A stretch of DNA of 64,000 nucleotides from Fibrobacter sp. GTDB taxonomy: Bacteria; Fibrobacterota; Fibrobacteria; Fibrobacterales; Fibrobacteraceae. Of the stretch, positions 48,891-58,300 are shown one piece after another. The stretch's first letter is position 1. Every line of letters begins with the position of its first letter. The translations under genes were made by a program, and so were the position numbers. The notes under the pieces were generated by a model that did not search any database, had not been told where the DNA came from, and saw only the letters and a list, made by a program, of their open reading frames with translations. The stretch is from NCBI GenBank assembly GCA_024399035.1, contig JAKSID010000002.1:1-64000 (forward strand), written 5' to 3'.

Positions 48891-49265
48891 ATGCTAGCCG
48901 TTTCTGGAATTGTAGTGAACAATGGTCGCGTTCTTTTGTGTCGCCGTCGTGGGGGCACCTACTACGGGGGATCCTGGGAATTCCCAACTTTTGAAATCGA
49001 GGATGGAGAAACTGCTGAGGATTCTCTAGAAAGAAACTTTTTTGACTGCCTTTCCGTGCAGGTGTTCGGGTTGGCGAACCTGGGGGCGGTCTCTATGGAA
49101 TCGTCCCCTTTTGTAAGATTTTTTTTGTATAGCGCCGAAATTAGTGGAAATGTGCGACCCGAAGGGACTTATAATCGTTGTAAATGGTTGAAAATTAAGG
49201 AATTAGCGCATTATCGCCAATCTCCAGCCTGTGTGACCGCTATCAACGCCTTACAAAATTTGTAG
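48891..49265 (+). CDS. Degenerate Nudix-fold protein
   Basis: A 124-aa protein with a MutT-like fold: VSGIVVNNGRVLLCRRRGGT, then YYGGSWEFPTFEIEDGETAE, and a C-terminal KWLKIKELAHYRQSPACVTA. The Nudix box is broken: the usual GG after WEFP is TF, and the REUxEExGU stretch reads ERNFFDCLSV, losing the catalytic Glu pair. Hydrolase activity is therefore doubtful; a sensor or binding role, or a decaying gene, is possible. It is divergent from the SBP gene (115 bp gap). Confidence 0.72.
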   Translation: MLAVSGIVVNNGRVLLCRRRGGTYYGGSWEFPTFEIEDGETAEDSLERNFFDCLSVQVFGLANLGAVSMESSPFVRFFLYSAEISGNVRPEGTYNRCKWLKIKELAHYRQSPACVTAINALQNL

Positions 49266-49349
49266 GCAAAGCTTGTTGACAAACTTTTTTTTTAATTATA
49301 TTTCGGGACGTCGCGAATGCGACAACTCAATCCTTAAGGAGTATAACAA

Positions 49350-49787
49350 ATGAAAAAAGCTATCATCACTCTCGCTTGCGCAGGCATGATCGTTCTGACC
49401 GGTTGCTACGGTTCTAACGCTTGCTTCAACAAGCTCCACAAGTGGAACGGCACCCTTGGTAACAAGTGGCTCAACTCCATCGTTCATTTCGGTCTGAGCG
49501 TGTTCGGTGTTTATCCGTTCTGCCTCGGCCTCATCGACTATATCGTTCTCAACACTGTTGAATTCTGGACCGGTTCCAATCCGCTCGCTGCTGGCGACTC
49601 CTACTATGAAAAGGACGCTCAGGGCAACGAAATCGCAGCTGTCAAGAACGCTGACGGTTCTATGTCCGTTGAAATCACCACTGCTGCTGGCGAAAAGGCA
49701 AGCCTGACCCTCCAGCGTGATGAAAACGTTGTCCGCGCTCTCGACGTGGAAGGCAACGTTGTTGCTCAGCGCGAAATCGCCAAGTAA
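49350..49787 (+). CDS. DUF3332-family lipoprotein
   Basis: A 145-aa protein with lipoprotein signal MKKAIITLACAGMIVLTGC and the DUF3332 pattern SNACFNKLHKWNGTLGNKWL, NSIVHFGLSVFGVYPFCLGL, then IDYIVLNTVEFWTGSNPLAA. The C-terminal ~55 residues are a small beta-rich domain (VEITTAAGEKASLTLQRDEN). AAGGAG (49337-49342) is a strong ribosome site. Function unknown; codon use suggests high expression. Confidence 0.82.
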   Translation: MKKAIITLACAGMIVLTGCYGSNACFNKLHKWNGTLGNKWLNSIVHFGLSVFGVYPFCLGLIDYIVLNTVEFWTGSNPLAAGDSYYEKDAQGNEIAAVKNADGSMSVEITTAAGEKASLTLQRDENVVRALDVEGNVVAQREIAK

Positions 49788-49814
49788 TTCTTACTTGCTG
49801 AAATCGTTTTAAGG

Positions 49815-49846
49815 AATCCTCGCCGTTTGGCGGGGATTTCTTTTTT
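49815..49846 (+). terminator. Terminator of the DUF3332 lipoprotein gene
   Basis: AATCCTCGCC (49815-49824) pairs with GGCGGGGATT (49829-49838) with one T.G, followed by C and six T. Confidence 0.85.
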
Positions 49847-49886
49847 ATGTGCATAAGTTGAAAAATTTTATGTATTTTGTGGACGT

Positions 49887-50612
49887 ATGAAGATTGTTTT
49901 GGGCAACAAGGTCAAAGAAAACGTGAGAACGTTCTTCATGGCGATAGCGGTTCTTGCTATGGCCTGTCTTTGTGCTTGTGTGGAAGATGACGTTGCCCGC
50001 GGAAACAAGGCTCTAAGGATCGGTGACTACAATCGCGCCATCGTGAACTTCAATAAGGCGCTGGACCAGGATCCTGCGCACCGCGATGCCCGTTACGGCC
50101 TTGCCCTTTCTTATTATGCTCTTGCAGAAAGCGAAGAACGGCTGAATGTATCCTCCTTTGATATGTGGGAACGTGCCGCTCGCGAATTCGAGATTTTGTC
50201 CAAGGTGGATAGCAGCGGAAGGATTGACGCCAGCTACTCCACTTGCTTGTTCTACTTGGCCCGCTCCATTATGCAGATGGGCAATGGCGATGTGTTGCCG
50301 GTGCTGGACAAGTCTATCCGACTGGATAGCCTGAATTTCTTTAGCTACAACCTGAAGGCCTTGCTGCTTGCGGGTCAGGGTCGTACTGACGACGCCAAGA
50401 ACATTTTCGTTTATGTTGTAACCAAGGAACCGAAGTTCGCTTCTGCCTACTTGAACTTGGGCAACATTTACTGGGATGAAGGCGATATCGAATCTGCATG
50501 GGATATCTGGTCTATGGGTCACGAGGCGCTGCCAAAGGACAGGGCTCTGGAATACTGGACCGGTGTTGCCGAGGATTCTCTCAAGGCTAAAGTTCTGGCG
50601 GAAGGCCTATGA
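49887..50612 (+). CDS. TPR lipoprotein
   Basis: A 241-aa protein with a lipoprotein signal (FFMAIAVLAMACLCAC) after a 15-residue basic start. TPR motifs are visible: RGNKALRIGDYNRAIVNFNK followed by ALDQDPAHRDARYGLALSYY, then NLKALLLAGQGRTDDAKNIF and ASAYLNLGNIYWDEGDIESA. TATTTT (49873-49878) ends 8 bases before the ATG. The stop overlaps the kinase start (ATGA). It leads a three-gene regulatory operon. Confidence 0.78.
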   Translation: MKIVLGNKVKENVRTFFMAIAVLAMACLCACVEDDVARGNKALRIGDYNRAIVNFNKALDQDPAHRDARYGLALSYYALAESEERLNVSSFDMWERAAREFEILSKVDSSGRIDASYSTCLFYLARSIMQMGNGDVLPVLDKSIRLDSLNFFSYNLKALLLAGQGRTDDAKNIFVYVVTKEPKFASAYLNLGNIYWDEGDIESAWDIWSMGHEALPKDRALEYWTGVAEDSLKAKVLAEGL

Positions 50613-51793
50613 GCCACAGTTCTCTAGATTCCTCTTCGCTCCTTGACGTGGTCGAGGATTGCAGCTTGCTCCACTCCGGCGGGGAAGCGGATATCTATAA
50701 GGTTTCTGCTGCAGGTAAGGACTACATCTTAAAGTGGTACAAGTCCAACTGTTCCTTTGATACGGCGGTTTTGGACGCGGTATCGAAATCCAAAAATCCA
50801 GGACGTTTTCAGCTGCGGGAATTCGGAACTCGAAAGAGCGCATCTGGTGAAAAGACGCCCTATCTTCTTTACGATTTTATCGATGGAATTTCTTCGGATG
50901 GATTCCAGAAGTTGCCAGCCCCTGTGGCGCTCTATGCCTTGCGCCGCTTGGTTTCTACGCTCTCTGACTTGAGAAAGGTCAATGTTTCTCACGGGGATTT
51001 GTCGCCCTCCAATATTGTCTTTGCCGTGGCTGGAACAAAGGATTCAAAAGCTTTGCAACCGGTGGTCATTGACTTTGGCATCGTGGGGCCGGGCGCCTTA
51101 GCCTATGCCGCTCCCGAGCGATTCCAAGGTCAAGCTCCCTCCGAAAAAAGCGATTTGTTCAGCCTTGGTCTTTTGCTATACCGCTGGATTGCCGGCGAGA
51201 ACTTGATCACTGCCAAGGACTTCGAGGAATATGCCGCAACCAGCGCCTCTATTGACTGCACCAAGGTTTCCGAAAAGTTGTATGTAAATGGCGTTTCCGC
51301 CCAGGAGTTGAGCGCCTTGGAGCCCATTTGGGCTGGCCTGCTCTGTTCCGCTGCCGAAGATCGTGTAGAAGATTTCGACGAACTGGACGAGATTTTAGAG
51401 ATCGCCTTGGATAAGATTTCTGGGGGCCAGGTCGCGCTTACAACGACTCTGCAAAATTTTATTGGCGAACTGGAACTGGGAAAAGTGGGAACAAAAGTCC
51501 CGACTCCCGAAAAGTGTGATTTGCCTTATGAGATTTTGGCCCCATCGAAGCAAAACAAATTGGGCAAAATCTTTGTTTTTGCGGTTTCTGGACTTATATT
51601 ATTGCTTGTAGCCCAGTGGCTTTTGCTTGGAACTAAAGGTTCCGACATCGACGCTACGGGAGCCATGTTATTGAAACAATCTAGAAACCTTGAACAGGAT
51701 TCTGCCCACGAAGCGCCTTTAGGCGATGTGCCGGTGGATGAAATCCTTCAGGATCTCCCGGTTCCGGTTTCTGGCAAACAAAGTAATGAATGA
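50609..51793 (+). CDS. Membrane-anchored Ser/Thr protein kinase
   Basis: A 394-aa Hanks-type kinase. Gly-loop GGEADIYKVS, Lys in YILKWYKSN, catalytic loop VSHGDLSPSNIVF (HGD in place of HRD), Mg-binding VIDFGIVGPG, APERF and the SDLFSLGLLLYRWIAGE helix. The kinase domain covers ~15-275. A membrane helix (KIFVFAVSGLILLLVAQWLL) at ~310-330 is followed by a ~60-residue extracytoplasmic tail. It overlaps both neighbours by ATGA and probably phosphorylates the sigma54 activator encoded next. Confidence 0.83.
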   Translation: MSHSSLDSSSLLDVVEDCSLLHSGGEADIYKVSAAGKDYILKWYKSNCSFDTAVLDAVSKSKNPGRFQLREFGTRKSASGEKTPYLLYDFIDGISSDGFQKLPAPVALYALRRLVSTLSDLRKVNVSHGDLSPSNIVFAVAGTKDSKALQPVVIDFGIVGPGALAYAAPERFQGQAPSEKSDLFSLGLLLYRWIAGENLITAKDFEEYAATSASIDCTKVSEKLYVNGVSAQELSALEPIWAGLLCSAAEDRVEDFDELDEILEIALDKISGGQVALTTTLQNFIGELELGKVGTKVPTPEKCDLPYEILAPSKQNKLGKIFVFAVSGLILLLVAQWLLLGTKGSDIDATGAMLLKQSRNLEQDSAHEAPLGDVPVDEILQDLPVPVSGKQSNE

Positions 51794-53256
51794 GGCCGCT
51801 CTTGAAAACTGAATCCATGATCGCTACTGAAAAGATGTTGGACGTGGTAAAGACTCTTCTGGACGAAGACCAGCCGGAAACCTTGTTTCCGAAGATTCTT
51901 GAAGTTGCCAAGAGTGTTCTCCATGCCGACGCCGCTGTGCTGGATATTTCCGGTGATAGCCCGTTGCACTTGAGCAATCCCGAAAAGGTTGCCATTTCTA
52001 TTTCTGCAGTAAAGCAGGCCAAGTCCGAAAATAGGGCTGTGATTTGGAACCAGGTGGACGATGATTCCGTTGACCTTTCCAAGTCCATTGTGCAGAACCA
52101 GCTTACCAGCATTATGGTTTCGCCCTTCAGAACAACGGATTCTGAATCTGGTTACCTGTATTTGCAGCGTGCCGCCCGCGAAGAGCCCTTTACTGCCGAA
52201 GATGTCCAGCTTTTTGATTCCTTTGTGGCTGTGTGCGAAAAGTTCGCCATTGCTGTGTCTGACCGCCTTCGCGACAAGCAGTCCCTGGATGTATTGAAGA
52301 ACGTTGTCCGTAAGGATGGCGTGGTTTATTCCTCCTCCGTCATGTCTGATTTGGTGGCTCTTGCCGATAAGTTGGCTCCGCTGCCTATGCCTGTGATTAT
52401 CCGCGGTGAGACAGGAACTGGCAAGGAAGTTCTTGCAAAGTATATCCATAAGCACAGTCCCCGTGCCGACAAGCCTTTTATTGCCGTGAACTGCGGCGCC
52501 ATTCCTGAAAACCTGATGGAATCCCTTTTGTTTGGCCATGCCAAGGGTTCCTTTACCGGCGCTATTGAAAACCGCAAGGGCTTCTTTGAGGAAGCTGATG
52601 GCGGTACCATTTTCCTGGATGAGATTGGTGAACTGCCCATGAACATGCAGGTGAAGCTTTTGCGCGTGCTCCAGGAAAAGCACATTACCCGCGTTGGCGA
52701 CAACCGCGAAATTCCGGTGAATGTCCGAGTCATTTCCGCCACCCACGTGGACTTGGAAGAAGCGGTGAAGGAAAAGCGTTTCAGGGAAGATTTGTATTTC
52801 CGAATCCAGGTGATGCCCATGGTGTTGCCGCCCCTGAGGGAACGCGGTCAGGATGTGATTCTCCTGGCTGAGGAATTCCTGACCAGGTACGGTGCGGAAT
52901 ATGGTCGAGGCAAGTGCCACATGAGCCGCAATACTGAAAAGGCTTTGCTTGGCTACCACTGGCCGGGCAACGTCCGCGAACTTGAGAATAAAATTCAGAA
53001 GGCTTTGATCCAGGCGGTTCACGGCGTGATCCAGCCAGAAGACTTGGGCTTGGGCGATTTGCAGAGCCAGGCCAAGGAATCTCCCAGGACTTTGAAGGAA
53101 GCCCGCGAGGCCGTGGAACGCGAAGTGATTGGCCGCGCCCTGAAGGACAGTAATGCCAACTTGACTCTGGCTGCGACGATTTTGGGTATCGACCGCAAGG
53201 TTCTCCGTGAAATCATGGAACGCCTTGATATGAAGAAGGAAGACTTTAAAAACTAG
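51790..53256 (+). CDS. GAF-domain sigma54-dependent activator (bacterial enhancer-binding protein)
   Basis: A 488-aa regulator. Residues ~15-165 are a GAF domain (ADAAVLDISGDSPLHLSNPE, RTTDSESGYLYLQRAAREEP). The AAA+ domain spans ~175-415 with GETGTGKEVLAKYIHKHSPR (Walker A), HAKGSFTGAIENRKGFFEEA (the sigma54-contacting GAFTGA loop, here GSFTGA), GGTIFLDEIGELPMNMQVKL (Walker B) and the FREDLYFRIQVMPMVLPPLR region containing the sensor arginines. A Fis-type HTH ends the protein (NLTLAATILGIDRKVLREIM). It is coupled to the kinase gene and lies 190 bp upstream of a sigma54 promoter. Confidence 0.92.
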   Translation: MRPLLKTESMIATEKMLDVVKTLLDEDQPETLFPKILEVAKSVLHADAAVLDISGDSPLHLSNPEKVAISISAVKQAKSENRAVIWNQVDDDSVDLSKSIVQNQLTSIMVSPFRTTDSESGYLYLQRAAREEPFTAEDVQLFDSFVAVCEKFAIAVSDRLRDKQSLDVLKNVVRKDGVVYSSSVMSDLVALADKLAPLPMPVIIRGETGTGKEVLAKYIHKHSPRADKPFIAVNCGAIPENLMESLLFGHAKGSFTGAIENRKGFFEEADGGTIFLDEIGELPMNMQVKLLRVLQEKHITRVGDNREIPVNVRVISATHVDLEEAVKEKRFREDLYFRIQVMPMVLPPLRERGQDVILLAEEFLTRYGAEYGRGKCHMSRNTEKALLGYHWPGNVRELENKIQKALIQAVHGVIQPEDLGLGDLQSQAKESPRTLKEAREAVEREVIGRALKDSNANLTLAATILGIDRKVLREIMERLDMKKEDFKN

Positions 53257-53329
53257 GGAAAAGGCAGCTAACAGCGAGGTTCGTGCATCAAAATAAGAAA
53301 AGGCGATTTTTGGGAATTTTTATCACATT

Positions 53330-53343
53330 GGAACCTAGGTTCC
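53330..53343. promoter_or_regulatory. Palindromic candidate upstream activator site
   Basis: GGAACCTAGGTTCC is a perfect 14-bp palindrome about 100 bp upstream of the sigma54 -24 element, the normal distance for an enhancer-binding-protein site. Outer TGGGAA...TTATCCCA segments extend the symmetry. It is probably bound by the regulator encoded at 51790-53256. Confidence 0.6.
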
Positions 53344-53441
53344 CGAAAAATTTATCCCAGTTCAAGGTTGTTTTTTTATATTGAAAATGAAAATAACCGA
53401 AATTAGGCGAAAAAAACCTAATGAATCGCCAAAACGGATAG

Positions 53442-53458
53442 TTGGCACGGAATTTGCA
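53442..53458 (+). promoter_or_regulatory. Sigma54 promoter (-24/-12)
   Basis: TTGGCACGGAATTTGCA matches the consensus TTGGCACG-N4-TTGCA exactly, with TGGCAC at 53443-53448 and TTGC at 53454-53457. Transcription should start near 53469, just before the small exported protein gene. Confidence 0.9.
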
Positions 53459-53481
53459 AAATTAAAGGCATGAAGACGAAC

Positions 53482-53907
53482 ATGAAAAAGATTGGTTTCA
53501 TATCTATTTTCTTGATGATGACGGCAACTGCGTTTGCCGGTGAGTCTTCCTTGCGTCCGGAATCCTCTATCCCGACCCCTGCCATAAAGTCTGAAGTTTC
53601 TCAGGAAGCTCCGACCTTGGGTGCAAAGGAAAGCGAAGATTGGAAGAAACTCCGTGAGGAACGTCGCCAGGCCCGTGAACAGATCTTGTCCGACCTGCGT
53701 GCCAGTTCTGCTGCTGAAAAACAGTCTATTCGTCAGGAAGTCACGAAGAATAAGCCTCGTCCGCGCTTCGAAGGGGAAATTCCCAATAATTCTCGCGAAC
53801 GCCAGCCGAATTTCGAATGGCAGCAACAGCAGCCCAATCCTCAGTTCCCTCCGCGAGATAATCAATTCGGTCCTCGTCCTTTTGAAGGGGATCGTCCTTT
53901 CCACTAA
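53482..53907 (+). CDS. Small exported Arg/Pro/Gln-rich protein under sigma54 control
   Basis: A 141-aa protein with signal peptide MKKIGFISIFLMMTATAFA. The mature part is low-complexity and helical then disordered: DWKKLREERRQAREQILSDL, then EGEIPNNSRERQPNFEWQQQ and a Pro/Phe-rich end. ATG 53482 gives a normal signal peptide; ATG 53470 is the alternative, one base after the predicted transcription start. It directly abuts the next gene. Function unknown; a periplasmic binding or Spy-like role is speculation. Confidence 0.65.
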   Translation: MKKIGFISIFLMMTATAFAGESSLRPESSIPTPAIKSEVSQEAPTLGAKESEDWKKLREERRQAREQILSDLRASSAAEKQSIRQEVTKNKPRPRFEGEIPNNSRERQPNFEWQQQQPNPQFPPRDNQFGPRPFEGDRPFH

Positions 53908-55185
53908 ATGTATCGGCTGGCAGTAGTTGTAGTGCTATTGCTGTCTACGCTCCTCTGGGCAGAAACCCAGGAGGAGGCTTATTATCGTGCCATGAAGGCG
54001 GAAGAGTCGGGTGATATTTCCGCCGCTGTTAAGGCTTTTGAAGAGGCCGTGGCATTGACTGGCCCTTATACTGCCGAACTTCAGGAAATTTTGCAGGGCT
54101 ACTATGAGGCCCTGGGAATCAAGGGCGAAAGCGAAAAGAAGAGCCCGCTTTCGTTCCGTTTCCTTGGTGATGTTGGTTTTAATGGCTTGAAGTATAACGA
54201 GTCTAAAACTCGTGATGACGTGGATGAGTACGGTGGCGACCTTTATGTTTCCTTGACGCCTTTTTTGGATTACGCTACAGGCGATTACCTGCATTCCTTT
54301 GGGCTGGAAGCGTCGGGGGACTGGTTCCTGATGAACGACAACATGCCGGCCCTCGATACTAGCGACTGGAACTTGTCCTTGGGTGCGGAGTATGCTTTGA
54401 TTGGCCCCACCTTGATGTTGAATGTGGGGGCCAACTTGAATCTTGCGGAACGGGAGGCAGCCTCTTTCTCTGCGTTTGGATTTGGCCTGAAGGAATTCTA
54501 TAGAAACGGCAAGAACCGTTTTGGCGTAGCCCTCTGGGCCTATTACAAGAGCACCGGCCCCTTGTCTTCTGCATTGTATGCCACATGGAACCGTACGGCA
54601 ACTTATGGCTGGAGCGGTAACGCCTACTTGGGTGTTCGCTTTGAAGCGGATTCTGTTATGAATTATAAGCAGTACGTGGATGACTATAAGAATGCCGTCA
54701 TCAGTACTGTAGAACAGGCTTATGATGCGGGCCGCATGGCTTACATGGATGCTTGCTTTCAGGAGCACGTCGATAACATTGGACAGTGCTTTGAAATGAA
54801 TCTGGACTCCTTGTATTGGGATCAGCTGGTAAACGAAGTGGCGGATACTATTTCTGTTGCAACGACCAATTATTATGCCCTGTGGCTTGGCCCCGCCTTG
54901 CGTGGAAAGGTTTCCTATAAGTTCAGGACCAACATTACTTTGGAAGCAAAGGCTAATCTGTCCTACGGATTTGTGCTGGACGGCCCAGACGAGGATTACG
55001 AAAAGGTCCAGAAATTCTCCGGGACCTGGGGCGGCATGATTTCATGGAAACCGAAGTTCTGCCAGTTGTATCTCGGATTTGAGCAGATTTACAGGTACTA
55101 CGTTCTGCCTGAGTATTACAAGAATATCTATTCCAAGAGTAGTATGCTTAGCCAGCTTAAGGCCGGTATCAAGTGGGAAATTTAA
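53908..55185 (+). CDS. Exported TPR and outer-membrane-barrel-like protein
   Basis: A 425-aa protein with signal peptide MYRLAVVVVLLLSTLLWAET and one TPR-like repeat (EEAYYRAMKAEESGDISAAV). From residue ~85 it is barrel-like with aromatic alternation: RFLGDVGFNGLKYNESKTRD, EYGGDLYVSLTPFLDYATGD, NLSLGAEYALIGPTLMLNVG, AYLGVRFEAD, YKFRTNITLEAKANLSYGFV and ending SQLKAGIKWEI. It begins right after the upstream stop with no gap, so it shares the sigma54 promoter. It is the likely main target of the activator. Confidence 0.75.
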   Translation: MYRLAVVVVLLLSTLLWAETQEEAYYRAMKAEESGDISAAVKAFEEAVALTGPYTAELQEILQGYYEALGIKGESEKKSPLSFRFLGDVGFNGLKYNESKTRDDVDEYGGDLYVSLTPFLDYATGDYLHSFGLEASGDWFLMNDNMPALDTSDWNLSLGAEYALIGPTLMLNVGANLNLAEREAASFSAFGFGLKEFYRNGKNRFGVALWAYYKSTGPLSSALYATWNRTATYGWSGNAYLGVRFEADSVMNYKQYVDDYKNAVISTVEQAYDAGRMAYMDACFQEHVDNIGQCFEMNLDSLYWDQLVNEVADTISVATTNYYALWLGPALRGKVSYKFRTNITLEAKANLSYGFVLDGPDEDYEKVQKFSGTWGGMISWKPKFCQLYLGFEQIYRYYVLPEYYKNIYSKSSMLSQLKAGIKWEI

Positions 55186-55213
55186 AAAGGAACGGATGAA
55201 CCGTTCCTTTTTT
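55184..55213. terminator. Bidirectional terminator between the barrel gene and tRNA-Ala
   Basis: AAAGGAACGG (55186-55195), ATGAA loop, CCGTTCCTTT (55201-55210) form a perfect 10-bp hairpin. T runs follow on both strands, so it can end the plus-strand barrel gene and the minus-strand tRNA-Ala transcript. Confidence 0.88.
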
Positions 55214-55214
55214 A

Positions 55215-55287
55215 TGGAGGTAGGGAGAGTCGAACTCCTGACCTACAGATTGCGAACCTGCCGCTCTACCAACTGAGCTATACCCCC
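55215..55287 (-). tRNA. tRNA-Ala (anticodon CGC)
   Basis: Minus-strand 73-nt cloverleaf: acceptor GGGGGTA with TACCTCC (including the G3.U70 wobble that is the alanine identity element), D arm GCTCAGTTGGTAGAGC, anticodon loop TTCGCAA, and T arm AGGAGTTCGACTCTCCC. CCA is not encoded. Confidence 0.92.
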
Positions 55288-55335
55288 GTAGGTGGCTGGA
55301 ATATAGTTTTTGATATTTCGGTTGGCAACTGAGTA

Positions 55336-55366
55336 TTGAAAACTATTCAAATGTTCACTATATTTG
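55336..55366 (+). promoter_or_regulatory. Promoter of uvrA
   Basis: TTGAAA (55336-55341) and TATATTTG (55359-55366) are separated by 17 bp. TATATT ends 6 bases before the uvrA ATG, so transcription should start at or next to the start codon (leaderless). It fits both the sigma70-like and TAnnTTTG patterns. Confidence 0.7.
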
Positions 55367-55370
55367 TGGT

Positions 55371-58300
55371 ATGACTAAGTCCATTGATATTCGCGACGCC
55401 CACGAGCATAACCTGCGCCATGTTAGCCTGAATATTCCCCGTGATTCCATTGTGGTTGTTACCGGTGTCTCAGGTTCCGGTAAGTCCAGCTTGGCTTTCG
55501 ATACGGTCTTCCAGGAAGGCCAGCGCCGTTTCGTGGAATCCCTTTCGGCTTATGCCCGCCAGTTCATTGGCCGCATGAAGCATCCCGAGGTGGAAAGCGT
55601 CCGCGGTATCTCTCCCACAATTTCAATCGACCAGAAGACGGTGAACCGCAATCCCCGCAGTACGGTGGGTACGGTGGTAGAAATCCTGGACCATTATCGG
55701 TTGCTTTTTGCCCGATTGGGCGTGCCCCACTGCCCGGAATGTGGCCGTGTGATTCAGGCCCAGACTGTGGACCAGATTGTAGATAACCTTTATGCCGGCG
55801 ACGGCGAAGTGAATGGCGTGCCCCGTCAGGTGACGGTGATGGCTCCCATCGTTCAGGACCGTAAGGGCGAGTACCGTAAGGAATTGGCTGAGCTTAAGGA
55901 AAACGGTTTTGTCCGCGTCCGTGTGGATGGGGAGATTTATCGAATTGACGAAGTTCCCCAGCTGGTGCGTTACGAGAAGCACACCATCGAAGCGGTGATT
56001 GACCGCCTGACTTTGGAACGCAAGAACATGAGCCGCCTGCGCGAAGCCTTGGAAGGCGCGCTGAAATTGACGGATGGAAAACTGGTGAGCTTTTGGTTTG
56101 CCGGAGTTCCTGGTGCCGCTGGTGCTGCGGCTGCCGGGGAGTATCGCCTGCAGGGTACTTTGCTTGCCTGCCCCAAGTGCGGTGTTTCTATTCCGGAACT
56201 GGAACCGCGATTCTTTAGCTTTAATGATCCCAAGGGCCGCTGCCCCGTCTGTAAGGGCATGGGGGAATCCTGCGAGTTTGATATTGACCTGATTGTTCCG
56301 GATAAGACTTTGTCCCTGAAGCAGGGCGCCTTGGCGGTGCAGAAAAAGGATACGGGAACTTTGCTTTTCAGCGATTATGGCTGGCGTAACTTGCGCACCA
56401 TCGCCAACGAAATGAAGTTCACCTTCGATACGCCATGGAACAAGTTGAAGCCTGCCCAGCAGCACGCCATTCTGTACGGTACACCTAGCGGCAGCGAACG
56501 TGGTGTCATTGACATTATCCAGGAACTGTGGGACATGTGGCACATTTTCCATTTCCGCAAGTTCATGCAGATCGGCGTGTGCCCGGAATGTAAGGGAACC
56601 CGCATTAATCGCACTGCAAACGCGGTGGAATTCCATGGCCACAACTTGACCGAGATGACGGAATGGTCCGTAGAAAAGTCGGTGGAATTTTTCAATAAGC
56701 TGGACTTGAGCGAAAAGGAACAGCGCATTGGCCGCGAGATTTTGAAGGAAATCCGAGGCCGCCTCAGTTTCTTGAATGCGGTGGGGCTTGGTTACCTGAA
56801 TATCTCCCGAAAGGCTTCTACGTTGAGCGGTGGCGAGGCGCAGCGTATTCGCTTGGCTAGTGCCGTGGGCGCAGGGCTTCAGGGTGTGCTTTATGTGATG
56901 GACGAACCTAGTATCGGATTGCACCCCCGCGATAACGATAAGCTGTTGGGAATGCTGGATCACTTGCGTGCCCAAGGGAACAGCCTGATTGTGGTGGAGC
57001 ATGACGAAGATACCATGCGCCATGCGGATTATGTGATTGACGTGGGCCCTGGCGCAGGCGTGGAAGGCGGTGGCATTATTGCCGCTGGCACTGTGGAGGA
57101 ACTGGAGAAGAATAAGGATTCCTTGACTGGCGCCTACCTGAGTGGTCGCAAGGCTATTGAAGTTCCGGTTCAGCGAAAGAAGATTACGGCGGAAACTCCG
57201 AAATTGAAGGTTTGCGGCGCTGCCGAAAATAACCTGAAGAATATTGATGTGGAAATTCCGCTGGATGGCGCGTTGACGGTGGTAACTGGTGTTTCTGGCT
57301 CTGGCAAGAGTACGCTGGTGAACCAGATTCTCCGTCGTGAATTGGCCCGAGTGTTCTTTAATTCCGAGGAACCTGTAGGCAAGTTCGACCATCTGGAAGG
57401 CCTTGAGAATATTGACAAGGTCATTGAAATTGACCAGACGCCTATTGGCCGCACGCCCCGCAGTAATCCCGCCACTTACACCAAGATTTGGGACGATATC
57501 CGCGACTTGTTTGCGGCAATGGAAGAAAGCAAGATTCGCGGTTACACCAAGAGCCGTTTTAGCTTTAATGTGAAGGGTGGCCGATGCGATGCCTGTGAAG
57601 GCGCCGGTGTCAAGGAAATCGACATGCACATTTTGCCCAGTGTGCAAGTCACTTGCGAAGTTTGCAATGGCAAGCGCTTTAATGACGCTACTCGCGAAGT
57701 CTACTTTAAGGGAAAGAATGTTTCTGAAATTCTGGACATGAGCATCAGCGAGGCCGCCGAGTTCTTTAAGGACATTTCGAAAATTGCCCAGCCGCTGAAT
57801 TTGCTTTGCGAAGTGGGCCTGGGCTACTTGACCTTAGGCCAGCCTTCTACAACTTTAAGCGGTGGCGAGGCACAGCGCATTAAGATTGCGTCTGAATTGC
57901 GCAGGCCCGGTACGGGCAAGACCTTGTACTTGTTGGACGAGCCTACAACGGGCTTGCATTTTGAAGATATCCGCAAGTTGATGGAATGCCTGAATCGTTT
58001 GCGTTCCTTGGGTAACAGTATCGTTATCATTGAGCATAATCTGGATGTAATCAAGTGCGCCGACTGGATTATAGACTTGGGTCCGGATGCGGGTGTACAC
58101 GGCGGTCGCGTTATTGCTGCCGGCACCCCGGAACAGATTGCAAAGTGCAAGAAGTCCGAAACCGGACGCTACCTGGCTCCCGTACTTGCAAGAGCGAAGA
58201 ACGGCTACAAGCCTATTACCAGTTTGATAGGAAGTCTTGCGGAGAACAAGGCCCGCTACGACGCTACTTCGGCGCAGATGGCTGCGGCCATGAAGAAGAA

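Noticed and set aside
55623..57647. Long minus-strand frame opposite uvrA (674 codons)
   Set aside because: Shadow of the first UvrA copy; the true strand carries all ATPase and zinc motifs.
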